Source: JBCBZH01 sp039815415 (lineage in GTDB: Bacteria; Bacteroidota; Rhodothermia; Rhodothermales; Rubricoccaceae). From it: a stretch of 13,258 nucleotides of DNA. Position numbers and translations under genes: made by a program. Below the pieces are notes generated by a model. That model saw only the letters and a program-made list of their open reading frames with translations. It did no database searches and was not told the origin of the DNA. Where the stretch lies: positions 1 to 13,258 of the forward strand of contig JBCBZH010000099.1 of the NCBI GenBank assembly GCA_039815415.1. Reading direction: 5' to 3'. Below, piece after piece: positions 1 through 6,450 of this stretch (position 1 is the stretch's first letter; each line of letters opens with the position of its first letter).

Positions 1-2031
1 CTCAAGGAGGGCGGCTTCTTTGGCCTGATCGTCCCGAAGGAGTACGGGGGACACGGCTTCAGCCCATCGCTCAACAGCGCCGTGGTGGCGAAGGCGGCAT
101 CGGTCTCGAGCACGCTCGGCATCACCGTGATGGTGCCCAACTCGCTCGGACCCGCCGAGCTGCTGAGCCACTTCGGCACCGACACGCAGAAGGACTACTG
201 GCTGCCCAAGCTGGCGACCGGCGAGGTCATCCCGTCGTTTGCGCTGACAGAGCCGGGTGCAGGCTCGGACGCGGGCGCCATCTCATCGCACGGCACGGTC
301 TTCAAAGGCGACGACGGGGAGCTGTACCTGAAGCTCAACTGGCGCAAGCGCTACATCACGCTCGCGGCCATCTCGGATGTCCTCGGGCTGGCGTTCAAGC
401 TCTCCGACCCCGACAACCTGCTCGGCAAGGGTACAGACCTCGGCATCACCTGTGCGCTCATCCCGACCATCACGGAAGGCGTGGTCCTCGGCAAGCGGCA
501 TGACCCGCTCGGCGTTCCGTTCTGGAACTGCCCGACTGAAGGGTACGACGTGGTCGTCAAACTCGAGGACGCCATCATCGGCGGTGCCGAGGGCGCGGGA
601 CGCGGCTGGCGGATGCTCATGCAGTCGCTCGCGGCCGGACGAGGCATTTCCCTCCCCGCCAGCGCGACAGCCGGTGTTCAGCAGGCTGCTCGAGTCGCCA
701 GCGCGCATGCGCTCATCCGCAAGCAGTTCGGGCTGTCGATTGGCAAGTTCGAGGGCATCGAGGAGCCCCTCGCCCGAATCGGCGGCTGGGCCTACATGAT
801 GGAGGCTGCGCGCCGCTACACCTGCGGCGGCCTCGATCAGGGGGCCGCTCCGGCCGTGGTCACGGCCATGATGAAGTACAACACCACCGAGTTGTTCCGC
901 AAGGGCGTCAACGACGCGATGGACATCCTCGGCGGCAACGCCATCTCGCGCGGTCCACGCAACCCCATCGCCAGTGCGTACACCGGGCTGCCGGTGTCGA
1001 TCACGGTCGAGGGCGCCAACATCCTCACGCGGACGCTCATGGTGTTCGGGCAGGGCGCCATCCGGTGCCACCCGTACGCGCTCAAGGAAATGCAGGCCCT
1101 GATGAACGACGACGTGAAGGCGTTCGACGCCGCCTTCTGGCCGCACATCGGCCACGTGGTGCGCAACGCGTTCCGAGGGGTCGGTCTGAGCCTTACGCGC
1201 GGGGCCCTGGCAGGCTCACCGGTCTCCGGCCCTTCTGCCAGGTACTGGCGCAAGATGGCGTGGTCCTCGGCCACCTTCGCGTTCCTTGCCGATCTCGCGA
1301 TGGGCACGCTCGGCGGCGACCTTAAGCGCAAGGAGAAGCTGACGGGCCGCTTCGCGGACATCTTCACCTGGATGTACTTCGGCACGGCCGTCCTGCGCCG
1401 CTTCGAGGCGGAGGGGCAACGCGCTGAGGACCGTGCGTTCCTCGATTGGTCGATGCAGTACGCCTTCGCCCAGATCCAGGACGCCTTCGACGGCCTGTTT
1501 GCCAACCTCCAGGTGCCAGGTGCGACGTGGCTCTTCCGCGGCCCGCTCGCGGCCTGGTCCCGCTTCAACCGCATCTCGGCCATGCCATCCGACACGACCG
1601 GTCACAAGGTGGCGATGGCGATGCAGGTGCCGGGAGAGCAGCGCGACCGCCTCACGTCTGCTGTCTTCTCGACGCTCGACCCAGAGCACGCGCTGGGCCG
1701 CTTCGAAAGCGCCATGCGCCTCTGCTACGAGGGCGAAGCCGTCTACGGGAAGGTCAAAGCAGCCATCAAGCGCCGCGAGCTGCCACGGCAGCATCCGGCC
1801 ACGCTGGTCGAGCTGGCGGTCGAGAAGGGTGTCCTGACTTCCGACGAGGCCGATCTGCTTCGCCGCGCGGAGGCCGCCCGCAACGACGCGATTCAGGTGG
1901 ACAGCTTCACGACGGAGGAGTACTTCCAGACAGCCGCCAGCCCGCTAGCGGGAGGCGACGGTGCCAGCCGCCCGACGAGCGGCGACGGGGCTTCGGTCGC
2001 CACAGCCAGCCTCGGAGCCCCAGCGGCCTAG
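1..2031 (+). CDS. fadE: Acyl-CoA dehydrogenase, FadE type (5' truncated by window edge)
   Basis: Flavin-dependent acyl-CoA dehydrogenase that introduces the alpha-beta double bond in the first step of fatty-acid beta-oxidation. The frame is open from base 1 with no start, and 676 codons are visible. E. coli FadE has 814 residues, so roughly the first 100-130 are missing. Seen in order: FFGLIVPKEYGG at the left edge, VPNSLGPAELL, FALTEPGAGSDAGA, the RYITLA and GLAFKLSDP segment, GITCALIPT, RGISLPASATAG, KFEGIEEPLARI, and ITVEGANILTR followed by FGQGAIRCHP. The Glu codon of EGAN (1009-1011) aligns with the usual catalytic base. The C-terminal several hundred residues follow the FadE-specific C-terminal domain (DUF1974 type), which separates it from short ACADs. 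After EEYFQ the protein ends in a low-complexity Ala/Gly/Ser tail of about 30 residues. One exact copy of the CGAGCTGGCG word lies at 1809-1818, where it encodes the ELA of VELAVEKG. Confidence 0.95.
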   Translation, partial: LKEGGFFGLIVPKEYGGHGFSPSLNSAVVAKAASVSSTLGITVMVPNSLGPAELLSHFGTDTQKDYWLPKLATGEVIPSFALTEPGAGSDAGAISSHGTVFKGDDGELYLKLNWRKRYITLAAISDVLGLAFKLSDPDNLLGKGTDLGITCALIPTITEGVVLGKRHDPLGVPFWNCPTEGYDVVVKLEDAIIGGAEGAGRGWRMLMQSLAAGRGISLPASATAGVQQAARVASAHALIRKQFGLSIGKFEGIEEPLARIGGWAYMMEAARRYTCGGLDQGAAPAVVTAMMKYNTTELFRKGVNDAMDILGGNAISRGPRNPIASAYTGLPVSITVEGANILTRTLMVFGQGAIRCHPYALKEMQALMNDDVKAFDAAFWPHIGHVVRNAFRGVGLSLTRGALAGSPVSGPSARYWRKMAWSSATFAFLADLAMGTLGGDLKRKEKLTGRFADIFTWMYFGTAVLRRFEAEGQRAEDRAFLDWSMQYAFAQIQDAFDGLFANLQVPGATWLFRGPLAAWSRFNRISAMPSDTTGHKVAMAMQVPGEQRDRLTSAVFSTLDPEHALGRFESAMRLCYEGEAVYGKVKAAIKRRELPRQHPATLVELAVEKGVLTSDEADLLRRAEAARNDAIQVDSFTTEEYFQTAASPLAGGDGASRPTSGDGASVATASLGAPAA

Positions 2032-2054
2032 CCCACGCGCTCCCTTTCCCCTGA

Positions 2055-2087
2055 CCGGGTGGCTCAGCATCGCGCGGGGCCACCCGG
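2055..2087 (+). terminator. Hairpin after fadE, probable intrinsic terminator
   Basis: A perfect 9-bp inverted repeat, CCGGGTGGC (2055-2063) and GCCACCCGG (2079-2087), has a 15-nt loop and is followed by GTTCTGTTCG. It begins 24 bases after the fadE stop codon. The U-tract is poor, so termination is inferred from position and stem strength. An upstream GTG (2059) in frame with the next gene lies inside this hairpin, which argues against using it as a start. Confidence 0.5.
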
Positions 2088-2235
2088 GTTCTGTTCGTCA
2101 GCTCGTACGGACGATCAGCTGACGACCTGGGCGCGTCGAGCTGTCGAGGGCGTCTTTACGGGCACTTCGGGTGACACGCTTGCGCCGAGGGGGTGGCACA
2201 GGCACCTTGCATCCACCGTCCACCGCTCGCCGTCT
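2088..2235 (+). other. Leader region upstream of the cysteine desulfurase
   Basis: This stretch is open in the desulfurase frame but has no family similarity. The conserved protein begins exactly at the PYLDYAATTPL motif. I see no convincing -35/-10, no Bacteroidota-type TAnnTTTG box and no Shine-Dalgarno sequence. It probably holds the desulfurase promoter, but the sequence does not show it clearly. Confidence 0.35.
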
Positions 2236-3435
2236 GTGCCCTACCTCGACTACGCTGCCACGACCCCGCTCCGGGAGGAGGTGCTGGACGCCATGCTGCC
2301 GTACCTCCGGGATCACTTCGGCAATGCGTCCTCGATCCATGGGCCAGGACGCCGGGCGCGCGTGGCCATCGAGCAGGCCCGGCGCGAGGTAGCTGCGGTG
2401 CTCCACTGCGAGCCGGGCGAGGTGGTGTTTACGAGCGGTGGCACCGAGGCCGACAATGCAGCCGTGCTCGGCATCCTGACCGGTGAGGCGCTGCGTCAGA
2501 CAGGTCGCCCAGGACTCGTAACCTCCGCCGCTGAGCACGAAGCGGTTCGCCAGCCCGCTCATCGTCTCCTGGCTGAAGGGCATCCCGTGACCATTCTCGC
2601 GCCGTCCTCGACTGGCGCCGTCGCTGCCGAAGATGTGAGCCGGGCCGTCACGGACGATACCGGACTGGTGTCACTCATGCTCGTCAACAACGAAGTGGGG
2701 ACGATCACGCCCCTCGCAGAGATCGCGGCGGTAGCGCACGCGGCAGGCGCCCTCGTCCACACCGATGCCGTGCAAGCCGCCAGCTCGATGCCGCTCGACG
2801 TGAACGCGCTCGGCGTCGACCTGCTCTCACTCAGCGGGCACAAGATCTATGGTCCGAAGGGCGTCGGCGTGCTGTTCGTGCGCGCTGGGACGCCGTTCGA
2901 TGCCCTCGTGAGCGGCGGCGGGCAGGAGCGCAAGCGGCGCGGCGGCACCGAAAACGTAGCCTCCATCGTCGGGCTGGCGAAAGCGCTGACGCTGGCGGCC
3001 TCCGAGCGCGAGTCTCACGCAGAGGCCACGCGGACCCGCCAGCTCGAGCTGGCAACGGCGCTGCGCGGCGCCTTCGGGGAAGCGGTTCGCTTCAACACGC
3101 CCTTGGAGGGATTCTCCCAGCGCGCGGCGTCAACAGCCCCACATATCCTCAACGTGTCGTTTCACCCTGGGGCCCACGGACCACTCGATGGTGAGATGCT
3201 GCTCGCCGGGCTCGACCTTGCCGGGGTCTACGTTTCCGCAGGAAGCGCATGCTCGAGCGGCGCTCTCGAGCCCAGTCCCGTCCTCAAGGCGATGGGCGTC
3301 GACCGTGACACCGCCAGTGCAACCGTCCGGTTTTCGCTCGGCCGCGGCACGACCGCAGACGAGCTGGCAGAGGCGATTCAAGCACTGGTGCCGCTGGTCA
3401 GGCGAATGCGGGGGAGGGAGGCCAGCACCCAGTAG
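2236..3435 (+). CDS. nifS: Cysteine desulfurase, NifS/IscS family
   Basis: PLP enzyme that converts cysteine to alanine and passes the sulfur, as a persulfide on its own Cys, to Fe-S cluster assembly or other thio-cofactor pathways. The GTG at 2236 is chosen because it places PYLDYAATTPL at residue 2, as in the family, and gives 399 residues (family about 380-405). Upstream codons look untranslated. Visible active-site residues are His101 (SAAEHEAV, stacks on PLP), Asp177 and Gln180 (HTDAVQAA), Lys203 of SGHKIYGPKG (Schiff-base lysine) and catalytic Cys339 in GSACSSGALEPS. The GGGQERKRRGGTEN segment is also typical. No iscU, sufBCD or iscR neighbour is present, so the exact client pathway cannot be read from context and the NifS/IscS choice is nominal. 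Exact CGAGCTGGCG words (reverse orientation) lie at 2778-2787 and 3037-3046. Confidence 0.93.
   Translation: MPYLDYAATTPLREEVLDAMLPYLRDHFGNASSIHGPGRRARVAIEQARREVAAVLHCEPGEVVFTSGGTEADNAAVLGILTGEALRQTGRPGLVTSAAEHEAVRQPAHRLLAEGHPVTILAPSSTGAVAAEDVSRAVTDDTGLVSLMLVNNEVGTITPLAEIAAVAHAAGALVHTDAVQAASSMPLDVNALGVDLLSLSGHKIYGPKGVGVLFVRAGTPFDALVSGGGQERKRRGGTENVASIVGLAKALTLAASERESHAEATRTRQLELATALRGAFGEAVRFNTPLEGFSQRAASTAPHILNVSFHPGAHGPLDGEMLLAGLDLAGVYVSAGSACSSGALEPSPVLKAMGVDRDTASATVRFSLGRGTTADELAEAIQALVPLVRRMRGREASTQ
3039..3054. repeat. 16-bp perfect palindrome made by two abutting copies of the CGAGCTGGCG word
   Basis: GCCAGCTCGAGCTGGC is a perfect palindrome inside the cysteine desulfurase gene (encoding QLELA). 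It arises because an exact reverse copy (3037-3046) shares its last two bases with a 9/10 forward copy (3045-3054, CGAGCTGGCA). Confidence 0.8.
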
Positions 3436-3439
3436 GGGT

Positions 3440-3522
3440 GGCCAGTGAACGCGTGTCCGGGACACGCACTCCCGCCAGCACAACACATGATGCCGCGAGC
3501 TGGCGACCTCCCGCCACTGGCC
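3440..3522. terminator. Composite inverted-repeat region between convergent nifS and yqgE, with a motif pair
   Basis: The 88-bp gap holds three nested or adjacent inverted repeats. The outer arms are GGCCAGTG (3440-3447) and CACTGGCC (3515-3522). Inside is a near-continuous palindrome, GCGTGTCC (3451-3458) and GGACACGC (3460-3467), with a 1-nt centre. A degenerate reverse copy of the genomic word (3473-3482, 8/10) faces an exact forward copy CGAGCTGGCG (3496-3505), giving a 7-bp stem with CGCCAGC at 3473-3479 and GCTGGCG at 3499-3505. The location between two stop codons suggests bidirectional termination. There is no U-tract. Confidence 0.5.
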
Positions 3523-3523
3523 T

Positions 3524-4069
3524 CTAGTTCATCCTCGGGTCGTCCGGGAAGGTGGACAGCAGGGCGTACTCACCGCCCATCTTGCGGAGGAGTGCCCTCC
3601 ACATGGCGTCATCGCTTTCGGCAAACGCGATGGTGGGGACGCCATCGAGGACAATCCAGCTGCCCTCGTCCACCTCGGCGTCGAGCTGACCGGGGCCCCA
3701 GCCCGAGTAGCCGACAAAGAAGCGAAACTGGCTCGCATCCAGCCGCCCGTCTTCGATCGCCTCGCGGATGGGATCGAAGGCACCGCCCCAGAAGACCCCA
3801 TCGAGCACTGGTAGGGCATCGTCGATGTCGCCGCCGTAGGGGTGGAGGTAGTGGAGCGTATCCGGCTGGACAGGCCCGCCAATCCACAAATCGGCATCGA
3901 ATCCCAGGGCAAGGTCCGTCGCCTCGGAGAGCGCCACGCCCGAGGGGCGGTTGAGCACCAGCCCGAAGGAGCCTTCTACGGTGTGCTCGCAGAGTAGGAT
4001 CACGGCTCGTTTGAAGTTCGGGTCCGCCATGGGCGGCTCAGCGACGAGGATGGATCCGGGGGCAGGCAT
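3524..4069 (-). CDS. yqgE: YqgE/AlgH (UPF0301, DUF179) family protein
   Basis: Conserved bacterial protein of unsettled biochemical function; AlgH, its Pseudomonas relative, was named as an alginate regulator. Length is 181 residues against 187 for E. coli YqgE. Hallmarks seen: GSILVAEP near the N-terminus, DPNFKRAVILL (16-26), GLVLNRP (36-42), GGPV (64-67), and GYSGWGPGQL (120-129) followed by an acidic segment and W138. No signal peptide or membrane segment is visible, so it is probably cytoplasmic. The ATG at 4069 gives the family's normal N-terminus. It lies downstream of dps on the same strand, but a strong hairpin separates them, so a separate transcript is likely. Confidence 0.93.
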   Translation of the reverse strand: MPAPGSILVAEPPMADPNFKRAVILLCEHTVEGSFGLVLNRPSGVALSEATDLALGFDADLWIGGPVQPDTLHYLHPYGGDIDDALPVLDGVFWGGAFDPIREAIEDGRLDASQFRFFVGYSGWGPGQLDAEVDEGSWIVLDGVPTIAFAESDDAMWRALLRKMGGEYALLSTFPDDPRMN

Positions 4070-4070
4070 G

Positions 4071-4105
4071 GCGGATCTACGGCCCGTCCAGCAATAGAGA
4101 TCCGC
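4071..4105 (-). promoter_or_regulatory. Inverted repeat just upstream of the yqgE start
   Basis: GCGGATCT (4071-4078) and AGATCCGC (4098-4105) form a perfect 8-bp inverted repeat with a 19-nt spacer, starting one base upstream of the yqgE ATG. It could be an operator or a leader hairpin that covers the translation start. No promoter elements were recognised nearby, and chance occurrence is possible. Confidence 0.25.
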
Positions 4106-4124
4106 GCCAATGGCTCAAACTGAG

Positions 4125-4155
4125 CGCCCCGCCTGGAACGCATCCAGACGGGGCG
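4125..4155 (-). terminator. Strong hairpin after dps, probable intrinsic terminator
   Basis: The 13-bp arms CGCCCCGCCTGGA (4125-4137) and TCCAGACGGGGCG (4143-4155) pair with one mismatch around a 5-nt loop. On the dps transcript the stem is followed by CTCAGTTTGAG, a weak U-run. It starts 28 bases past the dps stop and lies before yqgE, so it probably uncouples the two genes. Confidence 0.65.
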
Positions 4156-4183
4156 GCAGAATCGAACAGATGAGAGCGCTGAG

Positions 4184-4741
4184 CTACTGAGGATCGGCGC
4201 CTCCGTTCTCAAGGCCACCGCTGTAGCGTTGCAGGTGGCCCTCGATGAACCACAAGCCCCGGTCGGCGATGTGCGTGAGTTGGTCGTAGAGATCCGTCGT
4301 TCCCGGATCGCCGATCTCCTCCGACATGGCATGGTCGGCGCGGACGTTCTGCGAGAACTGCGCCCAGCGGTCCGCCAGCGCGTTGAGATAGGATGGCGCT
4401 CCGGCTTCCCCGGCACTCGGGAACGGGTCGATGCGGCTGGACTGCGCGGCCATGCGGACGGTGCCGAAGGCGTAGCCGCCAAGCAGCACCACGCGCTCGG
4501 CGATCAGGTCGGCGGGCTCTTCGAGCTTCTCCGCCAGCTCGTCATAGAGCAGGTGGAGCGGATAGAACGCCTGGCCTTTCACATTCCAGTGGGCCTGCTT
4601 GGTCTGCGAGAAGAGATCGAAGGCATCGGCGAGCGTCTGGTTAAGGAGCGCCACGAGCTGGCGGCGGTCGCCCTCGTCGATGCCAATGCGGGTGGTGTAC
4701 GGAATCTGGGCAGTGCGGCCGAGTTCGGTGGTTGCAGACAT
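4184..4741 (-). CDS. dps: Dps-family ferritin-like DNA-protection / iron-storage protein
   Basis: Dps proteins form 12-subunit shells that oxidise Fe(II) with peroxide, store the iron and often bind DNA. Length is 185 residues, slightly longer than E. coli Dps (167). The intersubunit ferroxidase residues are all present at the same numbering as in E. coli Dps: His51 (QAHWNVKG), His63 and Asp67 (LHLLYDEL), Asp78 and Glu82 (DLIAERVVLLGG). The N-terminal arm has few basic residues, so DNA binding is not assured. The bases before the ATG (coding strand CTCTCCTCTCTTTCT) are pyrimidine-rich and offer no Shine-Dalgarno sequence. Two exact genomic words lie inside, at 4532-4541 (encoding ELA) and 4654-4663 (encoding RQL). 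The gene probably responds to oxidative stress or stationary phase, as in the family, but no operator was recognised. Confidence 0.95.
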   Translation of the reverse strand: MSATTELGRTAQIPYTTRIGIDEGDRRQLVALLNQTLADAFDLFSQTKQAHWNVKGQAFYPLHLLYDELAEKLEEPADLIAERVVLLGGYAFGTVRMAAQSSRIDPFPSAGEAGAPSYLNALADRWAQFSQNVRADHAMSEEIGDPGTTDLYDQLTHIADRGLWFIEGHLQRYSGGLENGGADPQ

Positions 4742-4867
4742 AGAAAGAGAGGAGAGATGATCTACGTTGTTGTACCAGAGTCGCGCCGTGCTGATCCATG
4801 AGGACAGGGTCTCATCGGGTGTTCACGTGAGTCCTGTGCAGGCTGAGGGGTTTGCCTACGTTTCGTT
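4742..4867. other. Divergent intergenic region between dps and the duplicated-domain secreted protein
   Basis: This 126-bp region must contain the 5' signals of both genes. I looked for -35/-10 boxes, Bacteroidota TTTG/TAnnTTTG boxes, and OxyR/PerR/Fur-like palindromes, and found none convincing. A short purine run followed by ATG at 4757 could encode only about 14 residues and is not called. Confidence 0.4.
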
Positions 4868-6373
4868 ATGCCTCGCCTGTCTCTCGTCGTTTGCCTGGCC
4901 CTGTTCCCCAGCCTCGAGCTGGCGGCGCAGGTGGTGCCGGACACAACCGATCCGGCGGCCTACTATCCGCTCGAGGTGGGCAACCGGTGGGAGTACGAGC
5001 CGGACGGAGGATCACCGACGCCCTACGCAACCCACTTCCGGCGTACGATCATCGGCGATACGCTGATTGAGGGCGAGACGTGGTTCATTCAGCGCGACCA
5101 GGGATTTCGAGGCCCCGCGTACGCATGGGAGCGGATGACAGATGAACGGCAGGTGCTTCGATTCGACCCGGACAGCGCGGCGGTGCTCCTGTGGCGAGCT
5201 GGCGAGATTGAGTGGTGGACGCCCTGCAGAATGGATGGCCCGATGGGGCCGTCCGAGTGCGAGCCTAGTCACCACGAAGGGTCTCGAAACAAGACGCTGG
5301 AAACTGTGTCCATTGGGGCGGCCATAGTCGAGACGGTCCGGTTGTCCTTCTTTACGGCTCTTCCGGGGCCGAATCTTGCCGCTGGAGTTGGAGAGCTGGG
5401 AGGCCAGTGTGAGGGAGGCTGCGCTTCGGTTCTGGTCTACGCGAGCGTTGGAGATTCGACATACGGAACGCCCGTTCAGGGGATGCCCGACGTGCCGCAT
5501 ATCCGATGGCCCGCGATCCCAGACACAACCTCGCCAGCTCGATACGCCCCACTTGAAGTGGGCAATGTGTGGCACTACCGAGATACCGAGCTGTACGGTT
5601 GGGTTAGCAGGGAGGTACAACGTGTCGTTCGGGATTCGACCGTGAACGACACGACCTATGCAGTGGTTGAGTCACAGAGGTACTGGCGAAACAGAGATGG
5701 AAACGAGGGGCAACGATTTGACACCCAGCTTCTACGTTTCGACAGCGCAGCAGCGGTTGTCCGAAGACAGGTGGAAGAGAGTGAGCAGAATGCCCCCTAT
5801 GCACATTGTCGTTTCGATACGCCGTTCCCAAACCCGAAGGATGGATACCGCTTTTGTACTGGTCTTGAGGGGGAAGCGATGGTGTTCGGATCCCCGTCGG
5901 AGCAAATCTCGATTGGAGATACCGTGATCACTGTGGCAGCCAAGGCCTTCGATATCCTAGGACACGGAACGATGCGGGCTGCAGGTATCGGCAGGGTCTC
6001 GACTTGGTACGATGGAAGCCTCATTGAGACTCGACTCGAATACGCCCTGATCAACGGAAGGGTGTATGGAACTCCGCTCCCTGGCTTTCCTGCCGTCGTC
6101 TCGTCCTCCGCCAGCCCGACGCCACACGCTCTCACCCTTCGCGCCTTCCCCAGTCCGTCGGCAGGACCGATCACTCTCTTGCTCGCCTCTCCCTACCCAC
6201 AATCCGTCGAGCTGGCGGCCTTCGATGCGCTCGGGCGCCGCGTGTGGCATCGCGAACTGATGGCGGGACACGAACGCATCCAGATTGACGCCAGCCCGTG
6301 GGCGCCAGGGCTCTACCTCGTGCGCGCCGTAGCTGGAGACGCCAGCGCGACGGCGACAGTCGTCCGGCGATAA
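4868..6373 (+). CDS. Secreted protein with two tandem copies of an unnamed domain and a C-terminal T9SS-type sorting domain
   Basis: 501 residues; I do not recognise the main domain. A Sec signal peptide spans residues 1 to about 21 (ends LELAAQ). The mature part is an internal duplication: copy 1 about 24-206 and copy 2 about 218-408. Both begin with PDTT.PA.Y.PLEVGN.W.Y (24-44 and 218-238) and share a Q.LRFD segment (95-100 and 287-292), an .SIG. segment (about 147-150 and 347-350) and the end motif YGTP..G.P (199-206 and 400-407). Residues about 424-501 resemble a type A T9SS sorting domain (FPSPSAGP, VELAAFDALGRRVW, APGLYLVRAV, basic C-terminal end), which is known to direct export across the outer membrane and is usually removed. 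The middle of the gene (about 5600-5950) is visibly lower in G+C (near 55%) than its neighbours. Exact genomic words lie at 4915, 5195, 5532 and 6208, the first inside the signal-peptide codons. Confidence 0.85.
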   Translation: MPRLSLVVCLALFPSLELAAQVVPDTTDPAAYYPLEVGNRWEYEPDGGSPTPYATHFRRTIIGDTLIEGETWFIQRDQGFRGPAYAWERMTDERQVLRFDPDSAAVLLWRAGEIEWWTPCRMDGPMGPSECEPSHHEGSRNKTLETVSIGAAIVETVRLSFFTALPGPNLAAGVGELGGQCEGGCASVLVYASVGDSTYGTPVQGMPDVPHIRWPAIPDTTSPARYAPLEVGNVWHYRDTELYGWVSREVQRVVRDSTVNDTTYAVVESQRYWRNRDGNEGQRFDTQLLRFDSAAAVVRRQVEESEQNAPYAHCRFDTPFPNPKDGYRFCTGLEGEAMVFGSPSEQISIGDTVITVAAKAFDILGHGTMRAAGIGRVSTWYDGSLIETRLEYALINGRVYGTPLPGFPAVVSSSASPTPHALTLRAFPSPSAGPITLLLASPYPQSVELAAFDALGRRVWHRELMAGHERIQIDASPWAPGLYLVRAVAGDASATATVVRR

Positions 6374-6450
6374 GCGGCTCTGTTGGCGAGAAGTCCGCGC
6401 ACGGCACGCGCAGACAGCGGTAGCCTGCTCTGTCCCGTCTGCCTCGCCTC

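Noticed and set aside
283..1155. Long minus-strand open frame opposite fadE
   Set aside because: Opposite a strongly supported gene; the translation is Arg/His/Gly-rich with no family motifs, as expected of antisense frames in high-G+C DNA.
2059..2235. N-terminal extension of the cysteine desulfurase from GTG 2059
   Set aside because: The GTG lies inside the terminator-like hairpin, the 59 extra residues have no family counterpart, and GTG 2236 gives the usual N-terminus.
4229..4801. 190-codon plus-strand frame opposite dps, extending into its promoter region
   Set aside because: Antisense shadow of dps; no recognisable protein features.
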